Counted from the stretch's first letter, positions 34,230 to 45,258 are shown. The stretch: DNA of 64,000 nucleotides from Podarcis raffonei (GCF_027172205.1 NC_070617.1:2053501-2117500); one strand, 5' to 3'. Made by a program: numbers and translations. The notes: generated by a model not told the origin, from the letters alone.

Positions 34230-34465
34230 CTTCCTTCCTTCCTTCCTTCCTTCCTTCCTTCCTTCCTTCCTTCCTTCCTTCCTTCCTTCCTTCCTTCCTC
34301 TGTCTTCTCTCCTCTCTCCTCTCTCTTTCTCCTTCCTTCCTTCCTTCCTTCCATCCATCTCTCTCTCCTTCCTTCCTTCGATCCTTTCCTTCCTTCCTTT
34401 GATGCTTCCTTCCTTCCTTCCTTCCTTCCTTCCTTCCTTCCTTCCTTCCTTCCTTCATTCCTCTC
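34230..34465 (+). repeat. (TTCC)n-rich tetranucleotide array
   Basis: Two long TTCC/CCTT runs (about 34230-34300 and 34405-34455) joined by CT-rich degenerate sequence. The long Lys/Glu/Gly/Arg frames on the minus strand are artefacts of this array. Confidence 0.93.
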
Positions 34466-34651
34466 TGTCTTCTCTCCTCTCTTCTCTCTCTCTCCCTCAC
34501 CATTTCTCCCTCCTTCCCTCCCCCACCCCTTTCTCTCTATGTGTCACCCATTTCCTTTTTCTCTTCCTGCAACCCATTCTCTCTCCACCTCCACCCCCAA
34601 CCCTGCAGAATGACTGCCAGTAACAATACTGAGCTAGATGGTCTGGCTCAA

Positions 34652-35085
34652 GAGCATATAAGGAGAGCCCTGCTGGGTGGGCTAGGGGTTCAGCTAGTCC
34701 AGCATGCTGTTCTCACAGTGGCCAGCCAGATACCCCTGGGAAGCCTGCAAGCACAATCTGAGTGCAACAGCGCTCTGCCCACATGGACTCTGTCCAGTCA
34801 CAGCAATTGGAATTCAGAAGCATCACTGCCTCTAATTGTGGAGGCAGAGTGTAGTCATCATGGCTAGCAGCCTTTGATGGCCTCACCTTCCATGAATTTG
34901 TCTAATCCTCTTTCAAAGCCGTCCAAGTTGGTGGTCCTCACTGCCTCCTGGGGCAAGAAGTTCCACAGTCTAACTATGTGTTGTATAAAAAGGACTTGCT
35001 TTTATCTTTCCTGAATCTTCCAAGGTTCAGCTTCACTGAATGCCCATGAGTTCTCTATCAACTCCCTCCATGGCACACATGGCTT
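34652..35085 (-). mobile_element. CR1-like LINE 3' region (family 2)
   Basis: Longest minus-strand copy of the second family: CCTGCTGGGTGGGCTAGGGG, GTGGCCAGCCAGATACCCC, GTCTAATCCTCTTTCAAAGC, TTCCACAGTCTAACTATGTG. Confidence 0.6.
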
Positions 35086-35087
35086 TA

Positions 35088-35411
35088 CAGAGCCTAGGGC
35101 TTGCCTATCAGAAGGTTGGCGGTTCGAATCCCCACGACGGGGTGAGCTCTCGTTGCTCGGTCCCTGCTCCTGCCAACCTAGCAGTTCGAAAGCACGTCAA
35201 AGTGCAAGTAGATAAATAGGTACCACTCCGGCGGGAAGGTGAACGGCATTTCTGTGCGCTGCTCTGGTTCGCCAGAAGCGGCTTAGTCATGCTGACCACA
35301 TGACCCGGAAGCTGTACACCGGCTCCCTTGGCCAATAAAGCGAGATGAGCGCCGCAACCCCAGAGTCAGTCACAACTGGACCTAATGGTCAGGGGTCCCT
35401 TTACCTTTATC
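35088..35411 (+). mobile_element. Sauria-type SINE, 5'-truncated
   Basis: Begins inside the tRNA-like head (CAGAGCCTAGGGCTTGCC), has GGTTCGAATCC near 35120 and the CAGGGGTCCCTTTACCTTTA end. Confidence 0.87.
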
Positions 35412-35962
35412 TATCATGTTACATCTTACTTGTCTTTACTCTAAACTAAAAAGTCCCAAATGATGTGACCTTTCCTCATCAGGGAGTCATTGGTAATTTC
35501 TTTCCCCAACTCTACAATATCATTTCTGAGGGCCCATGCAGATGGTACTACGTCCGTTCAGTGGCATATCAAATTTTAAAAGGATCTCAGCTAGCCAGCA
35601 CTGGAGAAGACCTCTGCCAGGTGGGCATCCTTTAGCAGATAACCATGTGGGGACAAGACTCCAAATATTTCAGATACCAGTTAAAAAGTCAGCCATGGCA
35701 GTTTGCTGCAACATTAATCAGCTGGCATGACCAGACCCTGTCCTCTTCTGTTGTCCTCTCGCAAGCAGGTTCTGCTCTCTCATAAAATTGGGAACATTCT
35801 CATAGAAAAGGGTGTTTGCTTCAGGAAAGGAAACATATCCTTCTCATAAAACTCTAGCAGTGACAACGGGGTGGATATGAGCTTAAATTACCAGAGAGTC
35901 ACATCACGTCAGACTTAAATCACTGGAGACTCACATCTCTTTCCTTCAGTGGTCAAGAGACC

Positions 35963-36045
35963 TATAAAAGATCTTCCCTTCCCAGCTTTCACCAACCATT
36001 CTTCTGCTTCTGCCTTCTTCCATCCTTCTCAGTGGACCGTGTTGG
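35963..36045 (+). promoter_or_regulatory. Core promoter and non-coding exon 1 of EDC gene 3
   Basis: The TATA box TATAAAAG is at 35963-35970. A pyrimidine-rich exon 1 would begin near 35993 and end at 36045 in GTTGG|GTAAGT (GT at 36046-36047). The intron, 36046-39892, is about 3.8 kb and is longer than the others because it has collected CR1-type, Sauria SINE and L2 insertions. Confidence 0.75.
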
Positions 36046-36454
36046 GTAAGTGGACTACTGTTTCTATTATTAAGAGATTCTGGATGGCTGCCATCAGTAG
36101 AGGGCTGACATATCTTGCTGGGAATACCTACCAGTTTAGACAATGCTAACAGAGGAGTCGACAGGTTCATGGAGGAGAAGGAAGAGGAGATGTCTCTCAT
36201 CTCTTAACCATGATGCTTAAAGATCAACTCCATGTCATGTATACCACTCAGTTCCAGAATCTGGGTGTATCCCTAGTGGAGAGGACTGCCAACGTCATGC
36301 CTATCAGGGTTCAGCCCTTACAAACACCTGGAAGCTGTGGTCACTCCCTCCAAGAGCGGAAGTGTTGGGTGCAGATATCCCTTCCTCAGGACTGGAGGTT
36401 GCTCCATCAGCTGATTGGGTGTGAAGAAAGTGGATAGGTATATGTTTCTCTCTC

Positions 36455-36684
36455 TACAGTGGTACCTTGGGTTACATACGCTTCAGGTTACAGCCTCCGC
36501 TAACCCAGAAATAGTGCTTCAGGTTAAGAACTTTGCTTCAGAATGAGAACCGAAATCGTGCTCCGGCGGCGTGGCAGCAGCAGGAGGCCCCATTAGCTAA
36601 AGTGGTGCTTCAGGTTAAGAACAGTTTCAGGTTAAGTACGGACCTCCGGAACGAATTAAGTACTTAACCTGAGGTACCACTGTA
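36455..36684. mobile_element. Non-autonomous Tc1/mariner-like element
   Basis: TACAGTGGTACCTTGG and CTGAGGTACCACTGTA ends with TA at both borders; interior nearly identical to the copy at 47306. Lies in the gene 3 intron. Confidence 0.85.
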
Positions 36685-36694
36685 TCTCATGGAT

Positions 36695-37085
36695 ATACAA
36701 TTAAGTTGAATGTTGGAAGATTCAGGATAGACAAAGGGAAGGCCTTCTTCACACATGCTATGAAGTTCTCTCCCACTAGAGGTAGTGATGGCCACCAACT
36801 TGGATGGCTCTGAAAAAGGATTTGACACATTCCTGGAGGAGATCTGTCAGCAGCTATCAGTGACTCTCTCCGTGGTTGATTGGGTTTAAAAGAGGATTGG
36901 ACAAATTCATTGAGCAAATATGGCTATATTCTCCATTCGCTGTTGGAGACAGGATGCCTCTGAAAAATTCCAGTTGCTGGGAATCGCTGGTGAGGAGAGT
37001 GCTATTCCACTCAGGCCACTGTAAGAACAGAATGTGGGACTTGACGGTCTATTGGACTAATCCAGCATGGTTCTTACGTTCTTAT
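36695..37085 (+). mobile_element. CR1-like LINE 3' region (family 2), partly duplicated
   Basis: GATGGCCACCAACTTGGATG then a second start GGGTTTAAAAGAGGATTGG and the end GGACTAATCCAGCATGG. Two overlapping parts of the same family abut here. Confidence 0.6.
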
Positions 37086-37545
37086 GGAATCCCCAAGTCC
37101 AGAGGCAGTCTACCTAGACTCCTAGGATCATAGGGTTCTGTGGCCACTGTGAGAACAGGATGCTGCAGGGATCTTCTTTGGTTCCTGTGGAGGCACATCA
37201 CTGATCATTGTGGTCTATAGGGCACTGGATTAGATGAAGTCTACTGTCTTGCAACCAGTCCAAAGTGGTTGCCCAGAAAATCAGCTTCTTGGCCTCAGTG
37301 TTGCCTTTGTTGAACCCAGCAGGGAGGTGGATGGGGACAATATTAGAATTAGCTGGTGTGACCTGCCATTGCCTCTCTGGTGCTCCCTACTGTTGGGCTC
37401 CTTGCCTTCCACCCTACAGGCCCCAATGGGCCCCTGCCACCACAGGGCCCTGGGGTTAAAAGTCCGGTTGAAAAAAGTTGCAAGTGGTTGCAAGTTGCTT
37501 TGAGGCATTAATGGTAGTCATTGGAATAATTGCAAGAGAGAGAGA

Positions 37546-37589
37546 AAGGAAGGAAGGAAGGAAGGAAGGAAGGAAGGAAGGAAGGAAGA
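37546..37589 (+). repeat. (GGAA)n array
   Basis: About eleven GGAA units in the gene 3 intron. Confidence 0.9.
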
Positions 37590-37646
37590 CTTTTGGTTCC
37601 ACCTGCCATTGGCTTTCTGACTCGCCCTACTGTCTCCCTAAAGGGA

Positions 37647-37998
37647 GGCGGGTTGCGCTGTGGGTTAAACCACAGAGCCTAGGAATTGCCGATCAGAAGG
37701 TCGGCGGTTCGAATCCCCGCAATGGGGTGAGCTCCCGTTGCTCGGTCCCTGCTCCTGCCAACCTAGCAGTTCGAAAGCACGTCAAAGTGCAAGTAGATAA
37801 ATAGGTACTGCTCCAGCGGGAAGGTAAACAGCATTTCTGTGCGCTGCTCTGGTTCACCAGAAGCGGCTTAGTCCTGCTGGCCACATGACCCGGAAGCTGT
37901 ACGCTGGCTTCCTAAGCCAATAAAGCGAGATGAGCACCGCAACCCCAGAGTCGGCCATGACTGGACCAAATGGTCAGGGGTCCCTTTACCTTTACCTT
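37647..37998 (+). mobile_element. Sauria-type SINE, near full length
   Basis: CGGGTTGCGCTGTGGGTTAA head, GGTTCGAATCCCC near 37707, and CAGGGGTCCCTTTACCTTTA end. Confidence 0.9.
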
Positions 37999-38227
37999 AC
38001 TGTCTCCCTGCTTTATGCCCCACCAGCCACTATTGACTTAGCTTCAATGTTGCTCTTGTAGAACTGAACAGGGAAGATGGGGACAAAACTAGAATTCCTT
38101 GGTTCTCATTGACTCTGGTCACACCAATTCTTTGGGCTCCCTGCCTTCCACCCCACCAATCCCAGTAGGCACCAGCCACAATGGGTCAACATGGAAGCAG
38201 TGAGTGATTCCTTCAGTTCTGCATGCT

Positions 38228-38590
38228 TAATAATAAATAATAATAATAAATAATATTTATATCCCGCCCTCCCCAGCCGAAGCCGGGCTCAGGGCGGCTA
38301 ACAACACTAAAATAGTGCAACATTATAAAAACATTATAAAAATTAATTAAAATCAAAATTGATAGCAACCATAAACTAAAATTTTGTAAAGATTGCCAAG
38401 GGAGGGAGTCAGGCTGCGCCCTGACCAAAGGCCTGGCGGAACAGCTCTGTCTTGCAGGCCCTGCGGAAAGATGTCAAGTCCTGCAGGGCCCTTGTCTCTT
38501 GTGACAGAGCGTTCCACCAGGTTGGAGCCACAGCCGAAAAAGCCCTGGCTCTAGTTGAGGCCATGCTGAGCTTAGCCAGCGGGGATGGAA
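38228..38590 (-). mobile_element. L2-like LINE 3' region (type B)
   Basis: Plus strand begins with AAT-rich sequence then TTTATATCCCGCCCTCCCC and GGGCTCAGGGCGGCTAACAA; further on AACAGCTCTGTCTTGCAGGC is the complement of the KTELF-coding segment. Confidence 0.7.
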
Positions 38591-38999
38591 CACAGATGCT
38601 TTATATCAAATCCATCTACCTAGGAATATAAGATGAGCCTCCTAGGTCAGGTCAGTGACCCAGGTACCCAGTGCTTTTTTTTCCCCCTAGAAAAAAAGCT
38701 GCCGGTACTCACCATGAAGTTGTTACAGTAACTGTCACACTTTTTAATAACAAAAGAGGTGCCGGTACTACATGCTCTTGAGTATCTCCTGGGTGAAAAG
38801 CAATGCAGGTACCCAACTATCTTGTTCTCTCAACACCTCAGTTTTGTCTACATTGATGGCCAGCTGTCCTCCAGGGTTCTAGACTACCCAGAGATGCTAG
38901 GGATTGAAAATGGTACCTTCTGCATACAAAGTAGATGCTTTGCTGCTAAGCTACAGCCCTTGCCCTGTAAAGAGTAATATTCCAGTCCTCATGGTTCTA

Positions 39000-39000
<1 letters not shown>

Positions 39001-39050
<50 letters not shown>

Positions 39051-39385
39051 TTATTGATACCCCGCCCATCTGGCTGAGTTTCCCCAGCCACTCTGGGCGA
39101 CTTCCAATCAAGTGTTAAAAACAATACAGCATTACATATTAAAAACTTCCCTAAACAGGGCTGCCTTCAGATGTCTTCTAAACATCAAATAGCTGCTTAT
39201 TTCCTTCACATCTGAAGGGAGGGTGTTCCACAGGATGGGCGCCACTACCGAGAAGGCCCTCTGCCTGGTTCCCTGTAACCTCACTTCTCGCAATGAGGGA
39301 ACCGCCAGGAGGCCCTCGGTGCTGGATCTCAGTGTCCGGGCTGAACGATGGGGGTGGAGACACGCCTTCAGGTATAAAGGGCCAC
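39001..39385 (-). mobile_element. L2-like LINE 3' region (type A) with (AAT)n tail
   Basis: About 16 AAT units, then TTGATACCCCGCCCATCTGG, ending near GGTATAAAGGGCC. Located in the gene 3 intron about 500 bases upstream of exon 2. Confidence 0.75.
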
Positions 39386-39892
39386 TTTAAATACGGATGT
39401 AGGAAGCTGCCTTGCACCAGGTTAAACCATTGGTGCAGCTAGCTTGGCATTGTCTACACTGACTGGCAGGGTTTCAGACAGGGCCATTCCCAGCTCACCT
39501 GGAGATTTTGGGGATTGAACTTGGGACAGATGCTCAGCTCTAGATACCCAACCAAGGCCTCAGGCACAGGTCTTTTTCCTCTCTCAACTTCAGATGAACC
39601 TGAGACCTTGCGTGCCACAACATGTGCTCTCCCACAGCAAGCTGCTAGGCCCTCCCTAGCTCCTTTTTGTCCTTGCTTGGATGAGCTTAGGCAGGAATTC
39701 AGGTCCCTGGGTTCCAGAGATGATGGGCATGCCCCAATTTATGGATGTACCATTAACTGGGAGTGGCTAATCTTAGAGCATGCCGTGAGGTTAGGTTAGT
39801 TCCAAAGGTTCCAAGACTAATTTTGCAAAGCGGTACATCATTGTGATGGCGCGTGGGAGTTCCAATGCAGTTTCTTCTTCTTTTTCTTCCAG

Positions 39893-40300
39893 GTCAGCCT
39901 AAAGTCAAAGACAATGTCTCATCAACACAAGCAGCAGTGCAAACAGCCCCCTGTGTGCCCACCAGGGCCCTGTGGGAATCCAGCAAAATCCAAGGAGCCT
40001 CAGTGGCATGGGCCAACTGGCTCTCACTGTCACAGCTCAACTGGATCTTATGGCCAAGGATCAGGTGGATATGTCTGTCACAACTCAACTGGATCTTATG
40101 GCCAAGGATCAGGTGGATATGTCTGTCACAACTCAACTGGATCTTATGACCAAGGGTCAGGTGGATATGACTGTCACAGCTCAACCGGATCTCATTGGCA
40201 GGGGTCAGGTGGATCTCTGAGCCAAGAGCCAGGGCAATCTGGGAAAGATTGTGACGACCAAGTTCCAGCCTGTCACCCTCATGGCACCCAGTCATACTAA
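39893..40300 (+). CDS. EDC protein, Gly/Ser/Tyr/His-rich 16-residue repeats (gene 3, exon 2)
   Basis: The reading frame is 39914-40300, 128 codons. Exon 2 begins at 39893 after a pyrimidine-rich acceptor (CTTTTTCTTCCAG), leaving a 21-base 5' UTR. The N-terminus MSHQHKQQCKQPPVCPPGPC holds the shared QQCKQPP motif. From about residue 40 to 105 come about four 16-residue units of the type GSYGQGSGGYVCHNST, encoded by 48-base tandem repeats of high identity. The tail is SLSQEPGQSGKD followed by a His/Pro end. The Gly-Ser-Tyr loops recall loricrin-like glycine loops; the Cys per repeat allows disulfides. No secretion signal is seen. It faces gene 4 tail to tail and shares a divergent interval with gene 2. 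Confidence 0.87.
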   Translation, partial: VSLKSKTMSHQHKQQCKQPPVCPPGPCGNPAKSKEPQWHGPTGSHCHSSTGSYGQGSGGYVCHNSTGSYGQGSGGYVCHNSTGSYDQGSGGYDCHSSTGSHWQGSGGSLSQEPGQSGKDCDDQVPACHPHGTQSY

Positions 40301-40887
40301 GTTACCTTCACAGAGTCAGCCATCAAGAGGTAGAAGGCACCACAACTCCTGAAGTCAACATCATGACCTCCTGTTCTACTTTCATTAGCCACAGAACTCT
40401 ATTATTTCATATCAGGCTGATTTCATGCATATATTTATCCTGGCAAGTCACAAAGGCTACTGAGGACCACACAGCTATGAGAGGTGGAGGGAGATGGGAC
40501 TGTCAAGCCATCTCCATTAGCTCTGCCAAATGACCAGCAACTTTTGGCTCTTCTCCATTCTCCCCACCTCCAGTTATTGCTGCTTATTACAAAATCCCTG
40601 TAACTGACTTCCTGAGCTTGTTTTTTCCTCCTCCCTCCCAATCCCTTTCCCTTTTGTGACATGTCTCTTAGACTGGGAACCTGAGGGCAGGGAATGTCTC
40701 AACACTGATATTTGTAAGCCACTTGGGGGAGGGGGTTACTGAACATCTGGATAAAATAATAAGCCTATCAAAGAGCTGTAACTACCAAAGCAGGGTTTTC
40801 TGAATCTGGTCTTTCCTTTCTTTCTACACCTTCCATGTTGCATCTGCAATGATGCTTGGCTTCCTTATGTACATCAGCTAACAAAAG

Positions 40888-40893
40888 ATTAAA
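40888..40893 (+). promoter_or_regulatory. Candidate poly(A) signal (ATTAAA) of gene 3
   Basis: The variant signal ATTAAA lies about 590 bases past the gene 3 stop and is followed by a T/GT-rich stretch with TGTGACTCC and TGTTTTCTC. No canonical AATAAA occurs between the stop and this point on the sense strand in my reading. Confidence 0.5.
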
Positions 40894-41320
40894 GTACCAC
40901 TATAAGCATTCAATGTGACTCCATGTTTTCTCATTGACTCTGTTGGCTCAGCTTAAACTCATTATGTTTGTAGTCTATGCATGATAACTTTGGTGCAGAA
41001 TTTGCATGCAAGCTTTACCCCCACCTTTGTCCTCACCTGTGTGGACAATAACATCTGGAGAACCTCAGAGTCCTCAAACCTGTCCTGGACACATGTCCCA
41101 ACCAATCAGGGACCATATTTTAAGTGCACTTACAGAGGTGTAAAACAGGGATGGAAAATCCTTGACCTTTAGGTGTTTGTTGGACTTCAGCTCCCAGCCA
41201 GCATGGCCAATGGGCATGGATGGTGGTGGGAGTTGAACAACATCTAAGTGGGGCCAGTCAGGTTGCTCACCCTGCTCTGTTGGGTGATAAATTTTGGAAT
41301 TAGAATCCAGATGTGGTTGG
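40894..41320. other. Stretch without an identified gene downstream of gene 3
   Basis: No gene recognised. The text TTGGACTTCAGCTCCCAGCC near 41175 belongs to a dispersed repeat also seen near 15785 and 54075. Confidence 0.4.
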
Positions 41321-41475
41321 ACTCTGGGGTCCATCACTCCCAGCTAGCATGGCTAAGAGTCAAGGATGTTGAGAGCTGCAATTCAACCGTATCTGGAGAG
41401 CACCAAACTGGAGGAGGCTGGTATAAACTATGACATATCTCAACGGCAGAGCATCTGTCTTGTGTGTCAAGTTCC
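41321..41475 (+). repeat. Left copy of a 150-base direct duplication
   Basis: ACTCTGGGGTCCATCACTCC through GTATAAACTATGACATATC recurs at 41838-41983 with high identity. The 360-base segment between them (41476-41837) differs. Confidence 0.8.
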
Positions 41476-41837
41476 CGCCTCCCCCCAGTAGGAATAAAGA
41501 TACATGACACCGTATTTTAGGTTAATGGGCTAAAACTGGTCACAACTTTATTGGTTACAGGTGATGAGTGGTCCTAACCAACTATCTGGCTTCAGCCTGC
41601 TTGCTTGAAGACCGGGAAGGGTTAACACCAGCAGGGGGAGCCCTGCTGATGCACATCAACTAGGAACTCCCCCAGGGTCACTGCTCGGGGGCGTGCCTTA
41701 GGCCCTCACCTCCATAGGCTACGGACAGAGCCAACCCACCCACCCCCCGGAATCCTTTATCAGACTACCCTTCAATATTTGGGGTAGGTGATGGTGCTTC
41801 CTCCCCCCCTTCCATCTACATAACAATACCCATACCA

Positions 41838-41983
41838 ACTCTGGGGTCCATCACTCCCAACTAGCACGGCTAAGAGTCAAGGATGTTGAGAGCTGCATCT
41901 GGAGAGCGCCAAACTGGAGGAGGCTGGTATAAACTATGACATATCTCAATGGCAGACCATCTGCCTTGTGTACCAAAGGTTCC
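41838..41983 (+). repeat. Right copy of a 150-base direct duplication
   Basis: Second copy of the segment at 41321, lacking a short internal stretch (ATTCAACCGT). Confidence 0.8.
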
Positions 41984-42008
41984 AGCTTCAATCACCGGCA
42001 TCTCCAGG

Positions 42009-42626
42009 TGTCAGGGCTGGAATCAGGTGTGGGTCAGCAACGAAACAATAAATCACCCAAGGCCAGTGAAGATAACTCTTTATTCAAGGAAACAATCCAC
42101 CGTTCAGTTCTAGTGATCTCAGCAACTCTTTCTAGATCTTGCTCTGCTGAAGCAGCTGTGATGCCTGATGGTCCCCATTTTCCCAGTGTCCACTAGAATT
42201 CTTCATCTCCAGGGTCTTTCCCACGCAGTGCCAGGCTGTGTCTGCACACAACCACCCTCTGCTCTGCCTGTTTCATATCTCAGCATGTTCTAGGAGACCA
42301 GGGTGAAGGGGAGCTGGTCTCAGCAGCAGGAGGAGACTCCCTGGCTTCTTCAGCCTCCTGTCCCTCTGTCTCCTGGCTCCACCCCTCTCCAGCCCCCCGC
42401 TTCTGCCTCGAAGTCTGAACTGCGTTCTGCCACAGCCTCTTCCTGCTCACCAGACCCTGTCCTGTCTTCTGCTTCTGACATCTCCTCCTCCCAGTCCGCT
42501 CCTTCTTCTCCCTCTGACCACTCATCATCGTCCCACCACCAAACCCCTGGCTCTGAGCCTTCTTCTCCTTAGGGTTCCCCGGCTGCTGCCTCCCACCACT
42601 CCTGGGCATCTAGCCAGCTTATGACA
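42009..42626 (-). mobile_element. Solo LTR fossil
   Basis: The element has TGTCA at the left and TGACA at the right as inverted ends and is flanked by a perfect 5-base duplication CCAGG (42004-42008 and 42627-42631). A minus-strand AATAAA near its 3' end (about 42085) gives the orientation. No internal region is present, so it is a solo LTR of a Gypsy or ERV-like element. The intact duplication suggests moderate age. Confidence 0.75.
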
Positions 42627-43828
42627 CCAGGTAAGTCTGAGAGAAACCCCTGTCTGGAACACTGTAGAGATGCTGCCAATCGATGCAGACAATATTGAAT
42701 GAGTTGGGCTGATGTTCTGATTCCATAAGAAACTTCTGATCTTCCTCTTTGCACCAACCCTTTATTCAGAACCTTGAAGGCTGCCAGCTCTATCCCCAAC
42801 ATCTCTAGGTAGAAGTGGGAAAGAGTCCTGTCTGGAACCCTGGAGAGCTGCTGCCAACCAGTGTCAACGATGCTGAGCTAGCTGGACCAGTGGTGTGGCT
42901 CAGTATAAGACCGTTTTCTTTCTTTCTTCCATCCTCCAACACCTCAAGCTTATTGCACAGCCCACAGCACCTGCCAACTGAACCTGCAGCCTCAACCTGC
43001 CTCATGGAAGGGCCAGTCCCATAGCTCCTAAGGAAGACATGGAGGAGATCACCCTCTCTTAGGAACTGCTATTCACAGATATACTGCCACTGGGGAGAGA
43101 GGCTCCATGGGGGTCACCTTTTCCCCACCCCTCCAGCAATAAAGCACCTTTAGGTAACCTGGGAGGTTATGCCCCTGAATTTAAAAAAAAAATAGCTCCT
43201 TCCAATTATCTGCCTGGAGAAGCTGCAAACTTTTGATCCTCCCCCTGGGCTAATAGCTACAACTGCTCTGGCATGTTGGAACAAGATGGGCTGCGAAGGA
43301 GAGTCCCGGTTGCTTTGTGCTCTCCTCGTCCCCATCAGTCCACGAACCCCTAGAAGAGTTATTTGGCAAAGATGACAAAAACACACCCAGCTCCTTTCAG
43401 GCTAATTGCTACTCTATCCTGGGAATTAAAAACAAGACAAAACACTTAAGATAGATCAGACTGCAGCGAGACACAATGAATTAGGAGGCGCAGTAAGGTA
43501 GTTAAAATAAACTCATTCAAGGTTCTTCACTCATGCGAAGCTGCTCTGTACCAAGTCAAGTTGTTGTCTGCTGAGCTCATGTTCCTTCCCCTCAAAAGAA
43601 TGCAAGTCCCCAGTCCTCATGGTTCTGATTTGAATAGAGGCATAGGAAGTTACTTCTATACAGAGTTAGACCACTGGTCCGTCTCCTGCAGTGCTGCCCA
43701 CACTGACTGACACTGGCTCCGCAAGGTTTCAGGCAGGGAGTCTTGTCCAGCCTGACTTGGCAATGCCAGGGTTTAAACATGGGACCTTCTGCATGCAAAG
43801 CAGCCGATAAATACTTTAGTAAACGAAA

Positions 43829-43907
43829 GCCTGTTGGGTAGCTTAATCAGTAGAGTGTGAGACTCTTAATCTCAAGGTTATGGGTTAGAGCCCCTCAATC
43901 TTTGGGC
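43829..43907 (+). pseudogene. Degenerate tRNA-Lys(CTT)-like sequence
   Basis: The core TAGAGTGTGAGACTCTTAAT with CTCAAGG and GGGTTAGAGCCC follows tRNA-Lys(CTT) closely, with D-arm text TAGCTTAATCAG. The B box has TTAGAGCCC instead of TTCGAGCCC and the acceptor pairing is weak, so it is a pseudogene or the head of an undescribed SINE. Confidence 0.65.
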
Positions 43908-44166
43908 AAAAAGATTGCCGCATCACAGGGTAGATGACCTTCATCAGCAGTGCCACCTTGCGCCAAAGATTGAGGGGCGCCAGCATCACACACACGTGAT
44001 GTACGCTTGTGACATCATATGTGCAACATGCGACATGTGTTTGACAGAAGGCCAGACGCTGCACCAGACGCAGCACCCATGTCCTGCGGTCGGAAAGAAC
44101 CAGGCACTGTCCTGAGCCCCATGCTGGGTACCCTGCCCCAATTGCTGGAGCACCCCGCAGCCCGGA

Positions 44167-44167
<1 letters not shown>

Positions 44168-44212
<45 letters not shown>

Positions 44213-44545
44213 TAATTTATTTATACCCCGCCCATCTGGCTGGGCTTCCCCAGCCACTCTGGGTGGCTTCCAACAGAATATTAAAATATAGTAGTCCATC
44301 TTAACATTAAAAGCTTCCCTAAACAGGGCTGCCTTCAGATGTCTTCTAAAAGTGTGGTAGTTGTTCTTCTCTTTGACATCTGGTGGGAGGGTGTTCCACA
44401 GGGCGGGCGCCACTACTGAGAAGGTCCTCTGCCTGGTTCCCTGTTACTTCACTTCTCGCAGTGAGGGAACCGCCAGAAGGCCCTCAGAGCTGGACCTCAG
44501 TGTCTGGGCAGAACGATGGAGGTGGAGACACCACTCCACACTCAT
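44168..44545 (-). mobile_element. L2-like LINE 3' region (type A) with (AAT)n tail
   Basis: The minus strand encodes ALWNTLPPDVKEKNNYHTFR and HLKAALFREAF, the typical L2 C-terminus. On the plus strand it begins with about 15 AAT units and ATACCCCGCCCATCTGGC. Confidence 0.82.
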
Positions 44546-44926
44546 GCGCCAGAGCACCCAGCACATTGGGCCTCCCCACCCAATAATATTAAGGGGGTCC
44601 AAAACAGCTCAGCCCCCATTATTTCAGTCCTCGTGGTTCTGAACAAAGTGCTGCTTGATGATGATGTCAGGGATCGAACCAGAGGGTTTTCTGCATGCCT
44701 AACAGGCATGCCACACCTTAAGCCAGAGCTCTTCCCTTTCCTCGTTCATTTCTTCAAGTGACAAGGAGCAAAGTCATTCTTGACCCTGAGGCAGCACAGT
44801 GATTAGGAAGAAGGAGAGTCCCTTAAATTTGGGAGTGAGATCCCTCTAGTGGCTTCCTTTCGCTCCATTCACAGTTTTTACTTGTGCTACTCAAAAGTGG
44901 GAATGCTCACAAGTAGGGCATGAGGG

Positions 44927-45258
44927 ACACGGGTGGCGCTGTCGTCTAAACCACAGAGCCTAGGGCTTGCCGATCAGAAGGTCGGCGGTTTGAATCCCCG
45001 TGACGGGGTAAGCTCCCATTGCATGGTGCCTGCTCCTGCCAACCAAGCAGTTTGAAAGCGCAAAGTGCAAGTAGATAAATAGGTACCACTCCGGCGGGAA
45101 GGTAAATGGCGTTTCCGTGTGCTGCTCTGGTTCGCCAGTCATGCTGGCCACATGACCCGGAAGCTGTACGCCGGCTCCCTCGGCCAATAAAGCGAGATGA
45201 GCGCTGCAACCCCAGAGTCGTCCACGACTGGAATTAATGGTCAGGGGTACCTTTACCT
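44927..45258 (+). mobile_element. Sauria-type SINE
   Basis: GGGACACGGGTGGCGCTGTC head, GGTTTGAATCCCCG near 44989, and end TCAGGGGTACCTTTACC. An internal deletion removes the GAAGCGGCTTAG segment. Confidence 0.87.

Larger units (their letters stand above)
33397..35962. other. Divergent interval between the gene 2 and gene 3 promoters
   Basis: About 2.6 kb between the two TATA boxes. It holds a large TTCC array (34230-34465), a CR1-like fragment (34652-35085) and a Sauria SINE (35088-35411). 33400-34200 and 35412-35950 hold no recognised repeat and are where shared epidermal control elements could lie (inference). Confidence 0.5.

Noticed and set aside
34117-34503. Minus-strand Lys/Glu/Gly/Arg repeat protein of 128 codons
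   Set aside because: It is translation of the TTCC array. No start context or other support.
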